A stretch of DNA of 60,754 bases, from IMG/VR virus record IMGVR_UViG_3300042527_000444, positions 1 to 60,754 of that record. One strand, 5' to 3'. The DNA comes from a virus. The notes below the pieces were generated by a model. The model saw nothing but the letters and a program-made list of their open reading frames with translations, was not told the origin of the DNA and did no database searches. Below are positions 5,902 to 13,061 of the stretch, one piece after another. A program made the position numbers and the translations under genes. Position 1 is the stretch's first letter; the number at the start of each line of letters is the position of its first letter.

Positions 5902-6321
5902 TTACTTGATTTTGATAGTTTTTGGTTTCTTTTCTTCGGGAATGTTTCTTTCCACAAAGACGCTAAGAATACCGTCTGCCATTTCAGCACGATCTACCTC
6001 CATATACTCTCCAAGAGCAAAGGTGCGTGTGAATTTTCTGGTTGCGATACCCTTATGAAGTACCTCAGAAGAGGACTCTTCGGCTTTCTCACCCTTGATA
6101 ACTAGACTTCCATTATCCACAGAAACCTCTACCTCGTCCTTGCTAAATCCAGCAACAGCCAAAGATAGTTTGTAAGTATCCTCATCTAACTTTACCAAAT
6201 CATATGGTGGAAAAGATTGACGAGTTGCCTCACGATGGATATTTGAAAGACGGTCCAACTCTCTGTTGAAACCAATAAAAAATGGATCCTTAAATAGATC
6301 CAATGCAAATGAACTTACCAT
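5902..6321 (-). CDS. Small heat shock protein, Hsp20/IbpA family
   Basis: This 139-residue alpha-crystallin-domain chaperone holds unfolding proteins in a refoldable state without ATP. An N-terminal helix-rich arm (SSFALDLFKDPFFIGF) precedes the alpha-crystallin domain with FPPYDLVKLDEDTYKLSLAV, the strand SLVIKGEK and the conserved A-x-x-x-x-G-x-L signature MADGILSVFV. The C-terminal tail carries KTIKIK, a variant of the IxI/V interlocking motif. Phages of cyanobacteria and pelagic bacteria often carry such genes, possibly to protect virion proteins during assembly. It has its own strong promoter and an AAGGAGG ribosome-binding site, the best-equipped expression signal in this region. Confidence 0.93.
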   Translation of the reverse strand: MVSSFALDLFKDPFFIGFNRELDRLSNIHREATRQSFPPYDLVKLDEDTYKLSLAVAGFSKDEVEVSVDNGSLVIKGEKAEESSSEVLHKGIATRKFTRTFALGEYMEVDRAEMADGILSVFVERNIPEEKKPKTIKIK

Positions 6322-6377
6322 TATTCCTCCTTGTTAAGCGAGTTCGTTTATACCCCCCTTTGGGCAGGTACATATAA

Positions 6378-6406
6378 ATTATAGCATAATAAAACAGGGA
6401 TGTCAA
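6378..6406 (-). promoter_or_regulatory. Perfect consensus promoter of the hsp20 gene
   Basis: On the - strand TTGACA (6401-6406), a 17-nt spacer, then TATAAT (6378-6383). Both hexamers are the exact sigma-70 consensus. The transcript would have a leader of about 50 nt with AAGGAGG before the ATG at 6321. The -35 lies inside the terminator hairpin of the preceding gene. Confidence 0.85.
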
Positions 6407-6421
6407 TTACCCATCCCTGTT
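6393..6421 (-). terminator. Rho-independent terminator after the small membrane protein gene
   Basis: AACAGGGATG and CATCCCTGTT (6393-6402, 6412-6421) form a perfect 10-bp stem with a 9-nt loop, followed on the - strand by TTATTATG. It ends the transcript that carries the gene at 6437-6745. Confidence 0.8.
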
Positions 6422-6436
6422 CTAAACCAAATACTA

Positions 6437-6745
6437 TTAAAGCATTTGTGATGGCTTACCGCCACCGCCAGACTTCTTTTTTACAGTAGCCTTTTTCTTC
6501 TTTGCAGGAGCCTTTACTGAAATGTTTTCTAAAGCATCCTGTAATGCTTTGAGTGCAGGCATTCTGCCAAATGCGGTATCGTTTGGATTGAGTGCTCTCA
6601 ATGCAACTGGTGCAATAGCAGCCACCAGCGAGTACGCAAGTGTCTTAGGATCTGTAACCCCAGACATATAGAGTGCAAGTGCAGCACCTAGAACTGATCG
6701 TCCGTATGATGCAAGCATTGCTTTGTTTTGTTCACTAAGTTTCAT
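6437..6745 (-). CDS. Small membrane-associated protein, holin-like candidate
   Basis: The 102-residue protein has an N-terminal region with two moderately hydrophobic segments (SVLGAALALYMSGV at about residues 17-30 and LAYSLVAAIAPVALRALNP at 36-54), then an Ala/Lys-rich and Gly-rich basic tail (KKKKATVKKKSGGGG). A short double-spanning region with a charged tail is typical of phage holins but also of other small membrane proteins. It follows the XapX-like gene with an AGGAGG ribosome-binding site that overlaps that gene's end. The endolysin is 15 kb away, so a lysis role is only a possibility. Confidence 0.5.
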   Translation of the reverse strand: MKLSEQNKAMLASYGRSVLGAALALYMSGVTDPKTLAYSLVAAIAPVALRALNPNDTAFGRMPALKALQDALENISVKAPAKKKKATVKKKSGGGGKPSQML

Positions 6746-6754
6746 TTTTTCCTC

Positions 6755-6913
6755 CTAGGATATGAATCTAGTTATGGCATCGTAACCTAGCCATAATCCA
6801 ATTATACCAGCAACCCCAGCAAACACGGGAGGGGCTGGAACTGGAAGTTTAAAGGCTGCAAAAATAACTCCGCATCCAAAGCCTGTCAATATTGAAAATA
6901 CTATCTCTTTCAT
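6755..6913 (-). CDS. XapX-domain-like small membrane protein
   Basis: A 52-residue frame beginning MKEIVFSILTGFGCG and containing FKLPVPAPPVFAGVAGI. It matches the XapX pattern: one hydrophobic helix, the conserved x-L-x-V-P-x-P-A-P-P turn, then a second helix ending LGYDAITRF. The function of XapX proteins is unknown. It overlaps the stop of the upstream gene by 4 nt (ATGA) and lies directly before another small membrane protein, so the two may act together at the membrane. Confidence 0.75.
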   Translation of the reverse strand: MKEIVFSILTGFGCGVIFAAFKLPVPAPPVFAGVAGIIGLWLGYDAITRFIS

Positions 6914-7101
6914 AACTCATTCTCCTTTATCTTATCTAATGGGGTTGGCAATGTTACCAACGTGCCACACTCCTTACAACTTCCATCTAAAAAATACAAG
7001 CCTATCTCATAATCTAAGGGGTCAAATTGAACAGTAGCAACAAAATATACGCATCCACAATTTGGACAACTACAAGTTGGGATTCCTCTAGCGTCCATCA
7101 T
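6910..7101 (-). CDS. Zinc-ribbon protein, unknown function
   Basis: The 63-residue protein contains two cysteine pairs, CSCPNCGC (residues 10-17) and GSCKECGTLVTLPTPL (from about residue 41), the layout of a single zinc ribbon. The segment GTLVTLP resembles one that recurs in small phage zinc proteins. It overlaps the 3-prime end of the coiled-coil gene (7088-7504) by 14 nt. The second Met (7098) could also be the start. A nucleic-acid or protein binding role is likely for the fold, with no specific partner visible. Confidence 0.6.
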   Translation of the reverse strand: MMDARGIPTCSCPNCGCVYFVATVQFDPLDYEIGLYFLDGSCKECGTLVTLPTPLDKIKENEL

Positions 7102-7504
7102 TTATCTCATTTGGCAAAAGATTTTTTAATTTTTTATATTCCTCAGATACTTTTTTAAGAGTATTGTAATGCGGGTATTGTGACATTAAAATTCCATATT
7201 CATCAAAATAGTTAAATTCTTTATCTGCAATGTCTATAAACTCTTTAATGTTTTTTTGCAATTTTTCAATTTCATTAAATGCAAGTTCTCTAGTTTCACT
7301 TAAAAAATTAATCAGATGATCTTTTTCTATATCTTCATTGGACAATACCTTTTTCTTTATTGATTCATTATCCAACTTTAATTGTGTCATTAAAAATAAT
7401 AACTCTATATTTTTATTTTTTAATCTTATATTTTCAAAAACAACACTAAAGATAACAAAAATAACTATTATGAATACTATAAAGTCAAACATTAGAAACC
7501 TCAT
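7088..7504 (-). CDS. Membrane-anchored coiled-coil protein
   Basis: The 138-residue protein starts with one strongly hydrophobic segment (FDFIVFIIVIFVIFSVVF, residues 6-23) followed by about 60 residues of heptad-like helix rich in Leu, Lys, Asp and Glu. The central DHLINFLSETRELAFNEIE segment resembles a short conserved block in phage hypothetical proteins. A bitopic membrane protein facing the cytoplasm is expected. Its start overlaps the end of the glycosylase gene by 20 nt. Function unknown; it could be a membrane-associated spacer, spanin-like or superinfection factor. Confidence 0.55.
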   Translation of the reverse strand: MRFLMFDFIVFIIVIFVIFSVVFENIRLKNKNIELLFLMTQLKLDNESIKKKVLSNEDIEKDHLINFLSETRELAFNEIEKLQKNIKEFIDIADKEFNYFDEYGILMSQYPHYNTLKKVSEEYKKLKNLLPNEINDGR

Positions 7505-7982
7505 GTGTTGGCCAATAATATTTACATGGAAGTTTGCGCTCAGGGCAACAAGGAGAGTTATTAATACTTGTTACTGCATATTGAAATTGTGAATAAAAAA
7601 GCGGATCTTTTTTAAATAAATTGGCACGATGAGTTGTTACAATACGAATTAATTTTTTTTCATCTTGGAAATACTCAGGCATATTATTGCCCCAATTTTC
7701 CCAACACATTTCTTTTAATATGTTAAGATTTATTTCATTGTTTTCGGTCTTGATGCCACGACTTTTAGCCTCAGCAATCATAGCCTGTATATAAGACCAC
7801 AGGCCTCGCTCAAAACCTTTCCACATCAATACTGCTGGATGATTACGCCAACCACCTGTAGGAGATTTACCAGATAAAACATTAAGAATCTGATAGCCTT
7901 CTAAGATTTGTTTGTTAAGTCGTTTATTATCAAGCATGTAAGCAGATACACTGTAATCGCTTTGTGGTAAAAATGTTTGCAT
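7485..7982 (-). CDS. Pyrimidine-dimer DNA glycosylase family protein (Pyr_excise)
   Basis: The 165-residue protein opens MQTFLPQSDYSVSAYMLDN, then KRLNKQILEGYQIL and NHPAVLMWKGFERGLWSYI, all typical of the Pyr_excise family that includes T4 DenV relatives. Family members excise UV-induced cyclobutane pyrimidine dimers by glycosylase and lyase action. The block KRLxKQxxExxQIL with NHPAxxMW is the strongest evidence. This branch is longer than DenV and has a Cys-rich end (CCPERKLPC) that could bind metal. It is the first gene of a transcript from a promoter with both boxes and a leaderless ATG. Confidence 0.8.
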   Translation of the reverse strand: MQTFLPQSDYSVSAYMLDNKRLNKQILEGYQILNVLSGKSPTGGWRNHPAVLMWKGFERGLWSYIQAMIAEAKSRGIKTENNEINLNILKEMCWENWGNNMPEYFQDEKKLIRIVTTHRANLFKKDPLFYSQFQYAVTSINNSPCCPERKLPCKYYWPTHEVSNV

Positions 7983-7988
7983 ATACTA

Positions 7989-8017
7989 ATTATACTCCCA
8001 AACGTCAATTAAGTCAA
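7989..8017 (-). promoter_or_regulatory. Promoter with leaderless ATG (TTGACT, 17 nt, TATAAT, 6 nt, ATG)
   Basis: The -35 TTGACT (8012-8017) and -10 TATAAT (7989-7994) are separated by exactly 17 nt. The ATG of the glycosylase gene follows after 6 nt, placing the start point at the start codon. The -35 overlaps the last codons of the upstream SGNH-like gene. Confidence 0.7.
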
Positions 8018-9024
8018 AGATGCAATGAGTCTTTTTGATATAAATTATAAAATAAATCTGCAAAATGTTGTTGAACATGAATGCCTGGATGAGCATAGTC
8101 AGTTACCTTTTTATAATTTATAATAGAATAATCTGATCCTTGAAACCAACAAACGTCATCCTTAAACTCAGACCCATGATCTGAATTACAACTATTAGAT
8201 ACAAGACTGCCAATAGGTAATGTTTTTTGTGTTTGAAATATAGAAGTAAAATTTTTTAATTTAAAATCTTTAATTTTAATTAATTCTGTCATAACTAAAT
8301 CAGTGTGTAGGTCCCATGTCGACCAATATAGTTTTATGTTATTTGTTAAACAAAATGATTCTAAAATATATATAAAGTTTACAGCATCTAAAATTAATTG
8401 GTGTGGAGAAACTGAATCTTCTATATTTGTTTTATCTTTTACTTCCATAAACAAAGAATCTTCATATAAAAGGGTAACTGGATTACAAAAGGTTAAATGT
8501 AACTGATGCTTGTTTGGATCATCACGTACTATTTTACTTGACTTATAAAATTCGTGATCTGCAACAACCATGCTTCTAAAAAAATCTGGAAATAAACAAA
8601 AAATTTCTTTTGGCATTTTGTTATTCCTACAATACTGAATGATATTAGTACAAATACTTTCTACGGATCCTCCAGGATTTCCTAAATTTGTAATATTCTT
8701 ATTAAGTTTTTTTCCTAAAATGTTTGTCCATCTTCCTAATTCTGGAACCCCAATGCCAAAAGTTATAGAGCATCCAGATGCTATTGCAGTTGCATTTTCG
8801 TCAATTTCTCCACGAAGACCAAGATGATTAATTTTGTAAGTATTCTGTTCATCAATAGTTGCAATATGAGAATCAGTTTGATTCCATTCTGTATCAACAG
8901 AATTTTTAGCATTTGCAGGATAGAATCCTAAATGATTGTTGTCTGAAAAGTATTTTTCTAAATACCATTTATTTTCGCTATTTTCTCTATAAGCATCTAA
9001 AATATTTCTCGTTAAAAATGACAT
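8014..9024 (-). CDS. SGNH/GDSL hydrolase-like protein
   Basis: The 336-residue protein carries a block-I-like motif ASGCSITFGIGVPE near residue 83, with Ser in a GCS context instead of GDS. NLGNPGGSVESIC supplies the block-II Gly and an Asn, and DYAHPGIHVQQH near the C terminus supplies the Asp-x-x-His pair. These are the catalytic elements of SGNH esterases, lipases and sugar O-acyltransferases. It is related to the pair at 28138 and 29109, though more distant. It sits 2 nt after the 2OG oxygenase gene at 9026. A role in removing or moving acyl groups on surface glycans is plausible but unproven. Confidence 0.65.
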   Translation of the reverse strand: MSFLTRNILDAYRENSENKWYLEKYFSDNNHLGFYPANAKNSVDTEWNQTDSHIATIDEQNTYKINHLGLRGEIDENATAIASGCSITFGIGVPELGRWTNILGKKLNKNITNLGNPGGSVESICTNIIQYCRNNKMPKEIFCLFPDFFRSMVVADHEFYKSSKIVRDDPNKHQLHLTFCNPVTLLYEDSLFMEVKDKTNIEDSVSPHQLILDAVNFIYILESFCLTNNIKLYWSTWDLHTDLVMTELIKIKDFKLKNFTSIFQTQKTLPIGSLVSNSCNSDHGSEFKDDVCWFQGSDYSIINYKKVTDYAHPGIHVQQHFADLFYNLYQKDSLHL

Positions 9025-9025
9025 A

Positions 9026-9619
9026 TCATCTTGTTTCTCTTACAGAATCAGGAATTGTATTTTCTGTAGATTCATATTCATTTATATTTCCACGATAAGG
9101 TGAACCTTCAAAATTAAACCACAATGTAGAAGAATATCGCTCTCCAGTATTTTTAAGCACTTCATGCAAATAATGCTGATTGCTAGGGAATGTAACAAAA
9201 CTATTTGCTTTTGGCTTAATTTTTAAATCATGCCACGGGAAGTTTATTTCTCCGCCAATATAATCATCATTAATGTAGTAGATTATAGCAAAATCTCCTG
9301 TTGTATCTACATGTTTATTCATGGAATAGTCTGTTTCAAATTTAATTAAATGAAGTTCGTGTTTGTCAAAAACACGAAACTTTACATTAAAATGTTCTTC
9401 ACACTTCTTAAAGCCAAGCCTAAAAACTTTATCTAATATGTCAATAATTTCTAAGGACAACCCTTTATCAAAACTAAAGTATTTGACTCCCCAGGGCTGA
9501 GTATGCCAATCCTTAACATTAACCGTATAGTCAAGTAATTTTTTATGATCTTCTTCAGATAAAACATTTTCTGTAATATGTATATTTTCTACAGAGTTTC
9601 CAAAATCATATTCTGTCAT
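9026..9619 (-). CDS. 2-oxoglutarate/Fe(II) oxygenase, prolyl-4-hydroxylase-like (copy 1)
   Basis: The 197-residue protein has the double-stranded beta-helix residues of the family: MNKHVDTTGDF gives the His-x-Asp iron ligands, YLHEVLKNTGERYS gives the distal His ligand and the Arg that binds 2-oxoglutarate. Between them YYINDDYIGGEINFP is the characteristic strand and turn of the prolyl-4-hydroxylase alpha-type domain. It is one of three tandem paralogues (with 9623 and 10267). Such enzymes hydroxylate proline or other residues or small molecules, consuming oxygen and 2-oxoglutarate. Substrate unknown. Confidence 0.88.
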   Translation of the reverse strand: MTEYDFGNSVENIHITENVLSEEDHKKLLDYTVNVKDWHTQPWGVKYFSFDKGLSLEIIDILDKVFRLGFKKCEEHFNVKFRVFDKHELHLIKFETDYSMNKHVDTTGDFAIIYYINDDYIGGEINFPWHDLKIKPKANSFVTFPSNQHYLHEVLKNTGERYSSTLWFNFEGSPYRGNINEYESTENTIPDSVRETR

Positions 9620-9622
9620 AAT

Positions 9623-10225
9623 TTATCCATACCATTCTTTATTTTTATTAAATGTAGAGCCAGTAAACTGAAACCATATAGTAGAACTATATCTATCACC
9701 TTTAAAGATTGTGGACACTTCATGCATATAACCTTCGTTTCCAGGGAAAAAGATTAAACTATTAGGATCTGGTTTAATGTTTAAATTAAATTTTGGAAAA
9801 CAAATTTCTCCACCAATATAGTCATCGTTAATGTAATATATTACTGCAATATGGTTTTCTTCACTTGACAGCGTGTCTACATGTGCATCCAGGAACATGC
9901 CTTGTCTAAATTTAATTAAATTAAGTCTATGTTTGTCTACTGGATTGATCTCTACACCATATAAATTTGTGCACTTTTCATAGGCAAGTGTAAAAACTTT
10001 ATTTAATATTTTAACAATTTCTTCTGGTAAATCGTCATGGAAAACAGATTCAGAATCCCATGGTTGTCGTCTCCACATCTTATTATTTTTTACATAATCA
10101 AGTATAATTTTATGTTCTTCTTCAGACAAAACATTTCGTATGTATTGTATATTTTCTTCAGAGTCTCCTATTTTGGCAACATTATTTAAATAAATGTCAT
10201 CTTTTTCAGAAGGATCGATAATCAT
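9623..10225 (-). CDS. 2-oxoglutarate/Fe(II) oxygenase, prolyl-4-hydroxylase-like (copy 2)
   Basis: The 200-residue tandem paralogue has LDAHVDTLSS (His-x-Asp), GYMHEVSTIFKGDRYS (His and Arg) and YYINDDYIGGEICFP. The N-terminal block NIQYIRNVLSEEEHKIILDY aligns with IHITENVLSEEDHKKLLDY of copy 1, so the whole protein is duplicated. Iron and cosubstrate residues are intact, so it should be active. It is the first gene after a TGGTAAAAT promoter 6 nt before its ATG, suggesting separate expression from copy 3. Confidence 0.88.
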   Translation of the reverse strand: MIIDPSEKDDIYLNNVAKIGDSEENIQYIRNVLSEEEHKIILDYVKNNKMWRRQPWDSESVFHDDLPEEIVKILNKVFTLAYEKCTNLYGVEINPVDKHRLNLIKFRQGMFLDAHVDTLSSEENHIAVIYYINDDYIGGEICFPKFNLNIKPDPNSLIFFPGNEGYMHEVSTIFKGDRYSSTIWFQFTGSTFNKNKEWYG

Positions 10226-10231
10226 ATACTT

Positions 10232-10240
10232 ATTTTACCA
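10232..10240 (-). promoter_or_regulatory. Extended -10 promoter, leaderless (TGGTAAAAT, 6 nt, ATG)
   Basis: On the - strand TGG (10238-10240) precedes TAAAAT (10232-10237), then six bases and ATG 10225. The arrangement and flanks are nearly the same as the + strand element at 4994-5009. No -35 is seen. Confidence 0.6.
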
Positions 10241-10266
10241 TACTCTCTAGGATACAACTTTTTGTC

Positions 10267-10920
10267 CTAATATTTCAATTGTTGGTTATAGATCTCACGA
10301 AGTTCTGTTGTTCCTAAAAATGTAGAACCAGCAAACTGAAACCTCATTGGAAAGGTGTATCTAAATCCTTCTAAAACCTCAAGTACTCCGTGAACATAGT
10401 TTTCGTTACCAGGAAACATAATTAAACTATTTGATTTAGGTTTAATTTTTAAATTATAATCTGGAAATTCTAATTCTCCGCCTTTATAGTTATCATTAAT
10501 ATAATACATACAGACAATATGTTGGTGTTTTTGAGCGTCTGTATCTATATGGGGGGTCATCTTACTGCCCCTGCTCCACTTAGTTAAAAGATATTCACCC
10601 ATAAAATTATCATTTGCTTCTATATCTATATCATAATAATCTATACATTTTATTCTAGCAGTTTGAAATATTTTTTTTAAAAGTTTAAGAATATTTTCTG
10701 GAATTGCTTCTTTATGGGTTCTTTCGGTGGTCCATGGCTCTTTAATCCAAATTTGATTAGAATTATTTACAAAATAAGATAATGTTTGATATTCTTCATC
10801 AGATAAAAAATTATCTACAATATATACATTTTTTGCAGAACTTCCTAACTTAGCAACATTTTTTAAATAAATTTCATCTTTTTCTAAATCAAGACGTTTT
10901 CTAAAAACTTCTTCATCCAT
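10267..10920 (-). CDS. 2-oxoglutarate/Fe(II) oxygenase, prolyl-4-hydroxylase-like (copy 3)
   Basis: The 217-residue protein has MTPHIDTDAQ (His-x-Asp), NYVHGVLEVLEGFRYT (His and Arg) and YYINDNYKGGELEFP. N-terminal KNVYIVDNFLSDEEYQTL aligns with the same region of copies 1 and 2. The first residues EIYLKNVAKLGSSAKN closely match DIYLNNVAKIGDSEEN of copy 2, so copies 2 and 3 are the nearest pair. Iron and 2-oxoglutarate ligands are all present. Its start overlaps the stop of the upstream gene by one base. Confidence 0.87.
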   Translation of the reverse strand: MDEEVFRKRLDLEKDEIYLKNVAKLGSSAKNVYIVDNFLSDEEYQTLSYFVNNSNQIWIKEPWTTERTHKEAIPENILKLLKKIFQTARIKCIDYYDIDIEANDNFMGEYLLTKWSRGSKMTPHIDTDAQKHQHIVCMYYINDNYKGGELEFPDYNLKIKPKSNSLIMFPGNENYVHGVLEVLEGFRYTFPMRFQFAGSTFLGTTELREIYNQQLKY

Positions 10921-11159
10921 TATCCCATTCCTCCTTCTCTAACTAAAAGAACAATGGCTCCATTGTCCTCAAGAGCCTTCTTTACCCTTATCATATATTG
11001 TACTGCAAGTTTTTTATCATCATCAAGCAAAGACATAAAAGATTTTTCTGAAGCACGAACGGTAATAAAACTATCATTATCTATTAAATCTAACTTAAAT
11101 CCCTTGGGTGCAAAATGATCAAGAGATCGAAAAGCCTTACGCATAGCATCTGTATACAC
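10920..11159 (-). CDS. Hypothetical protein
   Basis: A 79-residue protein (MYTDAMRKAFRSLDHFAPKG...) with a mixed alpha/beta pattern: a helix, two strands (FKLDLIDND, SFITVRAS), a second long helix and a final strand ending VREGGMG. No family is recognised. It overlaps its neighbours by one base on each side, so it is part of a tightly coupled run from 12.7 to 10.3 kb. Codon use is like the neighbours. Confidence 0.6.
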   Translation of the reverse strand: MYTDAMRKAFRSLDHFAPKGFKLDLIDNDSFITVRASEKSFMSLLDDDKKLAVQYMIRVKKALEDNGAIVLLVREGGMG

Positions 11160-11455
11160 TATAGCAATTCCTCTGGCTGTTTTCTAATAGCAGTAATAAT
11201 TGCCTTTGTGCCTTCCCACCTTACACGACCAAGGCAACCTACATTATACTTTATATCACCTTCATACTTAGATGAAATAGCATACGCATACCCATGAATT
11301 TCAAAGTCACTTGCTAATGCTTGATTTCCATTAATAAAAATTCTCCATACAAGCGGATCGTCTGCCTCTGCTTTAGTATTAAATCTTAAAATAATATCAT
11401 CATATGGGCGCATCCATCTATCTTTTATGATAGTCCAAATATATTTAATCTTCAT
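11159..11455 (-). CDS. Hypothetical protein
   Basis: A 98-residue protein with strand-rich middle (DDIILRFNT, LVWRIFINGN, SDFEIHGYAYAIS) and a conserved-looking end GRVRWEGTKAIITAI. No family is recognised. It overlaps the upstream kinase/nucleotidyltransferase gene by 4 nt (ATGA). The pattern suggests a small beta-sheet domain; function unknown. Confidence 0.6.
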   Translation of the reverse strand: MKIKYIWTIIKDRWMRPYDDIILRFNTKAEADDPLVWRIFINGNQALASDFEIHGYAYAISSKYEGDIKYNVGCLGRVRWEGTKAIITAIRKQPEELL

Positions 11456-12213
11456 AGACCCATTTCTTTTCTTTTTTGTGTTGCAGAAATAGAGTGAATT
11501 TGTTCGCCTAAATCTAATTGCTCAACCTTATAACCTACATCACGACCACATACAATGTTTGTAATGTTTGGTAATCTTAGCACCATTGCACTATCCATAA
11601 ACTTATCTTTATCAATATAACCCTTTACCTGATCAAAGGTAAATGGGTCTTTCTCACTTGTGTTATAGGTATTACGGACTCCTACTAGTACCTGGCTTGT
11701 TCTCTTCCCCGCTTCTCTGTAGAGTGCGTGATGCCCTTCATGCCATGGCTGATATCTACCAAGCATTAATGTTGTTGGTGCAGACCAATCATGTAATTTA
11801 AATTGTTTAATAATTTCTGTTGCCTTTTCGTCAGGATTCCATTCGTGACTAATAAAAGCCATATCAAAATTATTAGGAACTTCAAATATCTTATTAGTAT
11901 CTTCGAATCTGCCCTCTTCGATAGTTTCCATATAAATCAAAATATCTGGTTTACCAAATGCTGCACGAGTTAATTCTGTCGGACATACAAAATCTACAAT
12001 TACTGGCGCTACATTTTGCTTTGCAATCAACCTCGCCATCTCTCCCATACGACGAGCCTGTTCAATCCTATCTTCAGCGGTAAATCCAAGATCAGAATTA
12101 ACCGTAGCCCTGACTTCATCTGCATTAAGATGAATTGCATTAATGCGTTCTTTAAGTGCTTTTGCTAGTTCTGTTTTTCCAGAACCAGGAAGTCCTATAA
12201 TTTGAATTATCAT
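11452..12213 (-). CDS. Fusion of P-loop kinase (APS-kinase-like) and nucleotidyltransferase
   Basis: Two domains in 253 residues. The first (about 1-125) opens IIQIIGLPGSGKTELAKAL, a Walker A loop of the adenylylsulfate kinase/P-loop kinase type, with LNADEVRATVNSDLGF resembling the APS kinase DGDxVR element. The second (about 130-253) has LGRYQPWHEGHHAL (HxGH) and ISATQKRKEM (ISxTxxR), the two nucleotide-binding motifs of cytidylyl- and NMN-adenylyltransferases. NadR joins similar activities in the opposite order. I start at M14 of the open frame because GGAGAAAA precedes it and it makes an ATGA overlap with whiB. It could salvage a cofactor or activate a sugar or sulfate for tailoring enzymes. 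Confidence 0.75.
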   Translation of the reverse strand: MIIQIIGLPGSGKTELAKALKERINAIHLNADEVRATVNSDLGFTAEDRIEQARRMGEMARLIAKQNVAPVIVDFVCPTELTRAAFGKPDILIYMETIEEGRFEDTNKIFEVPNNFDMAFISHEWNPDEKATEIIKQFKLHDWSAPTTLMLGRYQPWHEGHHALYREAGKRTSQVLVGVRNTYNTSEKDPFTFDQVKGYIDKDKFMDSAMVLRLPNITNIVCGRDVGYKVEQLDLGEQIHSISATQKRKEMGL

Positions 12214-12497
12214 TTTTTCTCCATTGTTAGTGCTTGCCAAATCTCTGACCAATTATCGGAATCCTTGTGACTGTTAAATTCTTTTGATATTGATCCACCC
12301 TCTAAGTATATCCCACCCCAAACTCCCCACTCTTTACTAGAAATGCCTACGGCAAAACAAGTTTTTACTACTGGGCAGTCCTGACATAACTTATCTATGG
12401 CAGGTCTTAAAGACTCTTCTTCTTCATATTTTTCAAAAAATATATTTGTGTCGTAATCAACACAAGCAGCGCTATCTTTCCATTTTAGTTTGTGCAT
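12210..12497 (-). CDS. WhiB-family iron-sulfur protein
   Basis: The 95-residue protein shows the complete WhiB signature: an N-terminal cysteine in AACVDYDTNIFF, then LCQDCPVVKTCF (Cys-x2-Cys-x5-Cys) which with it holds a 4Fe-4S cluster, and the GVWGGIYL turn. WhiB proteins are confined to Actinobacteria and their phages, and act by binding the primary sigma factor and DNA. In mycobacteriophage TM4 a WhiB2-like protein acts as a dominant negative of host WhiB2. This is the clearest host marker in the window. It overlaps the genes on both sides. The C-terminal basic region is short, so direct DNA binding is uncertain. Confidence 0.93.
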   Translation of the reverse strand: MHKLKWKDSAACVDYDTNIFFEKYEEEESLRPAIDKLCQDCPVVKTCFAVGISSKEWGVWGGIYLEGGSISKEFNSHKDSDNWSEIWQALTMEKK

Positions 12498-12702
12498 TTA
12501 TAAAACTTTCTGGTATATCCCAACCATTTTTTCCTGGTATAAACTTACGAGTCATATACCATTTTCCATCAATATATGCACCATATTTTGAGGTTCTACC
12601 CTTTTCAGATCTATATCTATTAATAACAGACCATCCATCCCAAAATAATGTATTGCTTGAGTTTACTATTTTTTCCATTTGCTCTAATGATTTAATATTC
12701 AT
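12472..12702 (-). CDS. Hypothetical protein
   Basis: A 76-residue protein containing TLFWDGWSVINRYRSEKGRT and KYGAYIDGKWYMTRKFIPG. Its aromatic, basic composition with a two-strand pattern resembles small phage proteins of unknown role. The AGGAGA ribosome-binding site supports ATG 12702, and its last 26 nt overlap whiB. No motif suggests a function. Confidence 0.6.
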   Translation of the reverse strand: MNIKSLEQMEKIVNSSNTLFWDGWSVINRYRSEKGRTSKYGAYIDGKWYMTRKFIPGKNGWDIPESFINAQTKMER

Positions 12703-12710
12703 ATCTTCTC

Positions 12711-13061
12711 CTAGTATCTAAAGATTCCAACTTCTATATTTTTTAATTCTGCTTCCTTAACTAATTTTGAAACAGAATCGTTTGGTGTTGATAAAAATGC
12801 AAGATAATTAAAGTCTTGTATGTTTTCTTCAATCCAAGAAGGAGGCACCTTATACATTTTAATCTTCTTGCCCCTTGATCTCATACTGCGTTCAGAAACA
12901 TTAACAAATTCCATAACCATAGAATTTATTTTTGCTGGACCCGCTGTATAAATATAAAAATAAGGATCTTCTTCTTTTGCGCTTGAAAGGGCTACGCCCA
13001 TAGCACGAAGAAAAACCTGGTAGTCATCAAAAGATTTGCTACCCTGCACTCCCACTATCAT
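12711..13061 (-). CDS. SLOG-superfamily (YspA/DprA-like) nucleotide-binding protein
   Basis: The 116-residue protein starts MIVGVQGSKSFDDYQVF, the glycine-serine loop of the SLOG Rossmann fold (DUF2493/YspA type), followed by a helix, YIYTAGPAKINSMVMEFV in the position of the second GG/GxD loop, and a strand FNYLAFLSTPNDSVSKLV. SLOG proteins bind nucleotides or their derivatives and occur in stress and conflict systems. Here it is a single-domain form. GAAGGA precedes the ATG. It overlaps the upstream membrane protein gene by 23 nt. Confidence 0.65.
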   Translation of the reverse strand: MIVGVQGSKSFDDYQVFLRAMGVALSSAKEEDPYFYIYTAGPAKINSMVMEFVNVSERSMRSRGKKIKMYKVPPSWIEENIQDFNYLAFLSTPNDSVSKLVKEAELKNIEVGIFRY

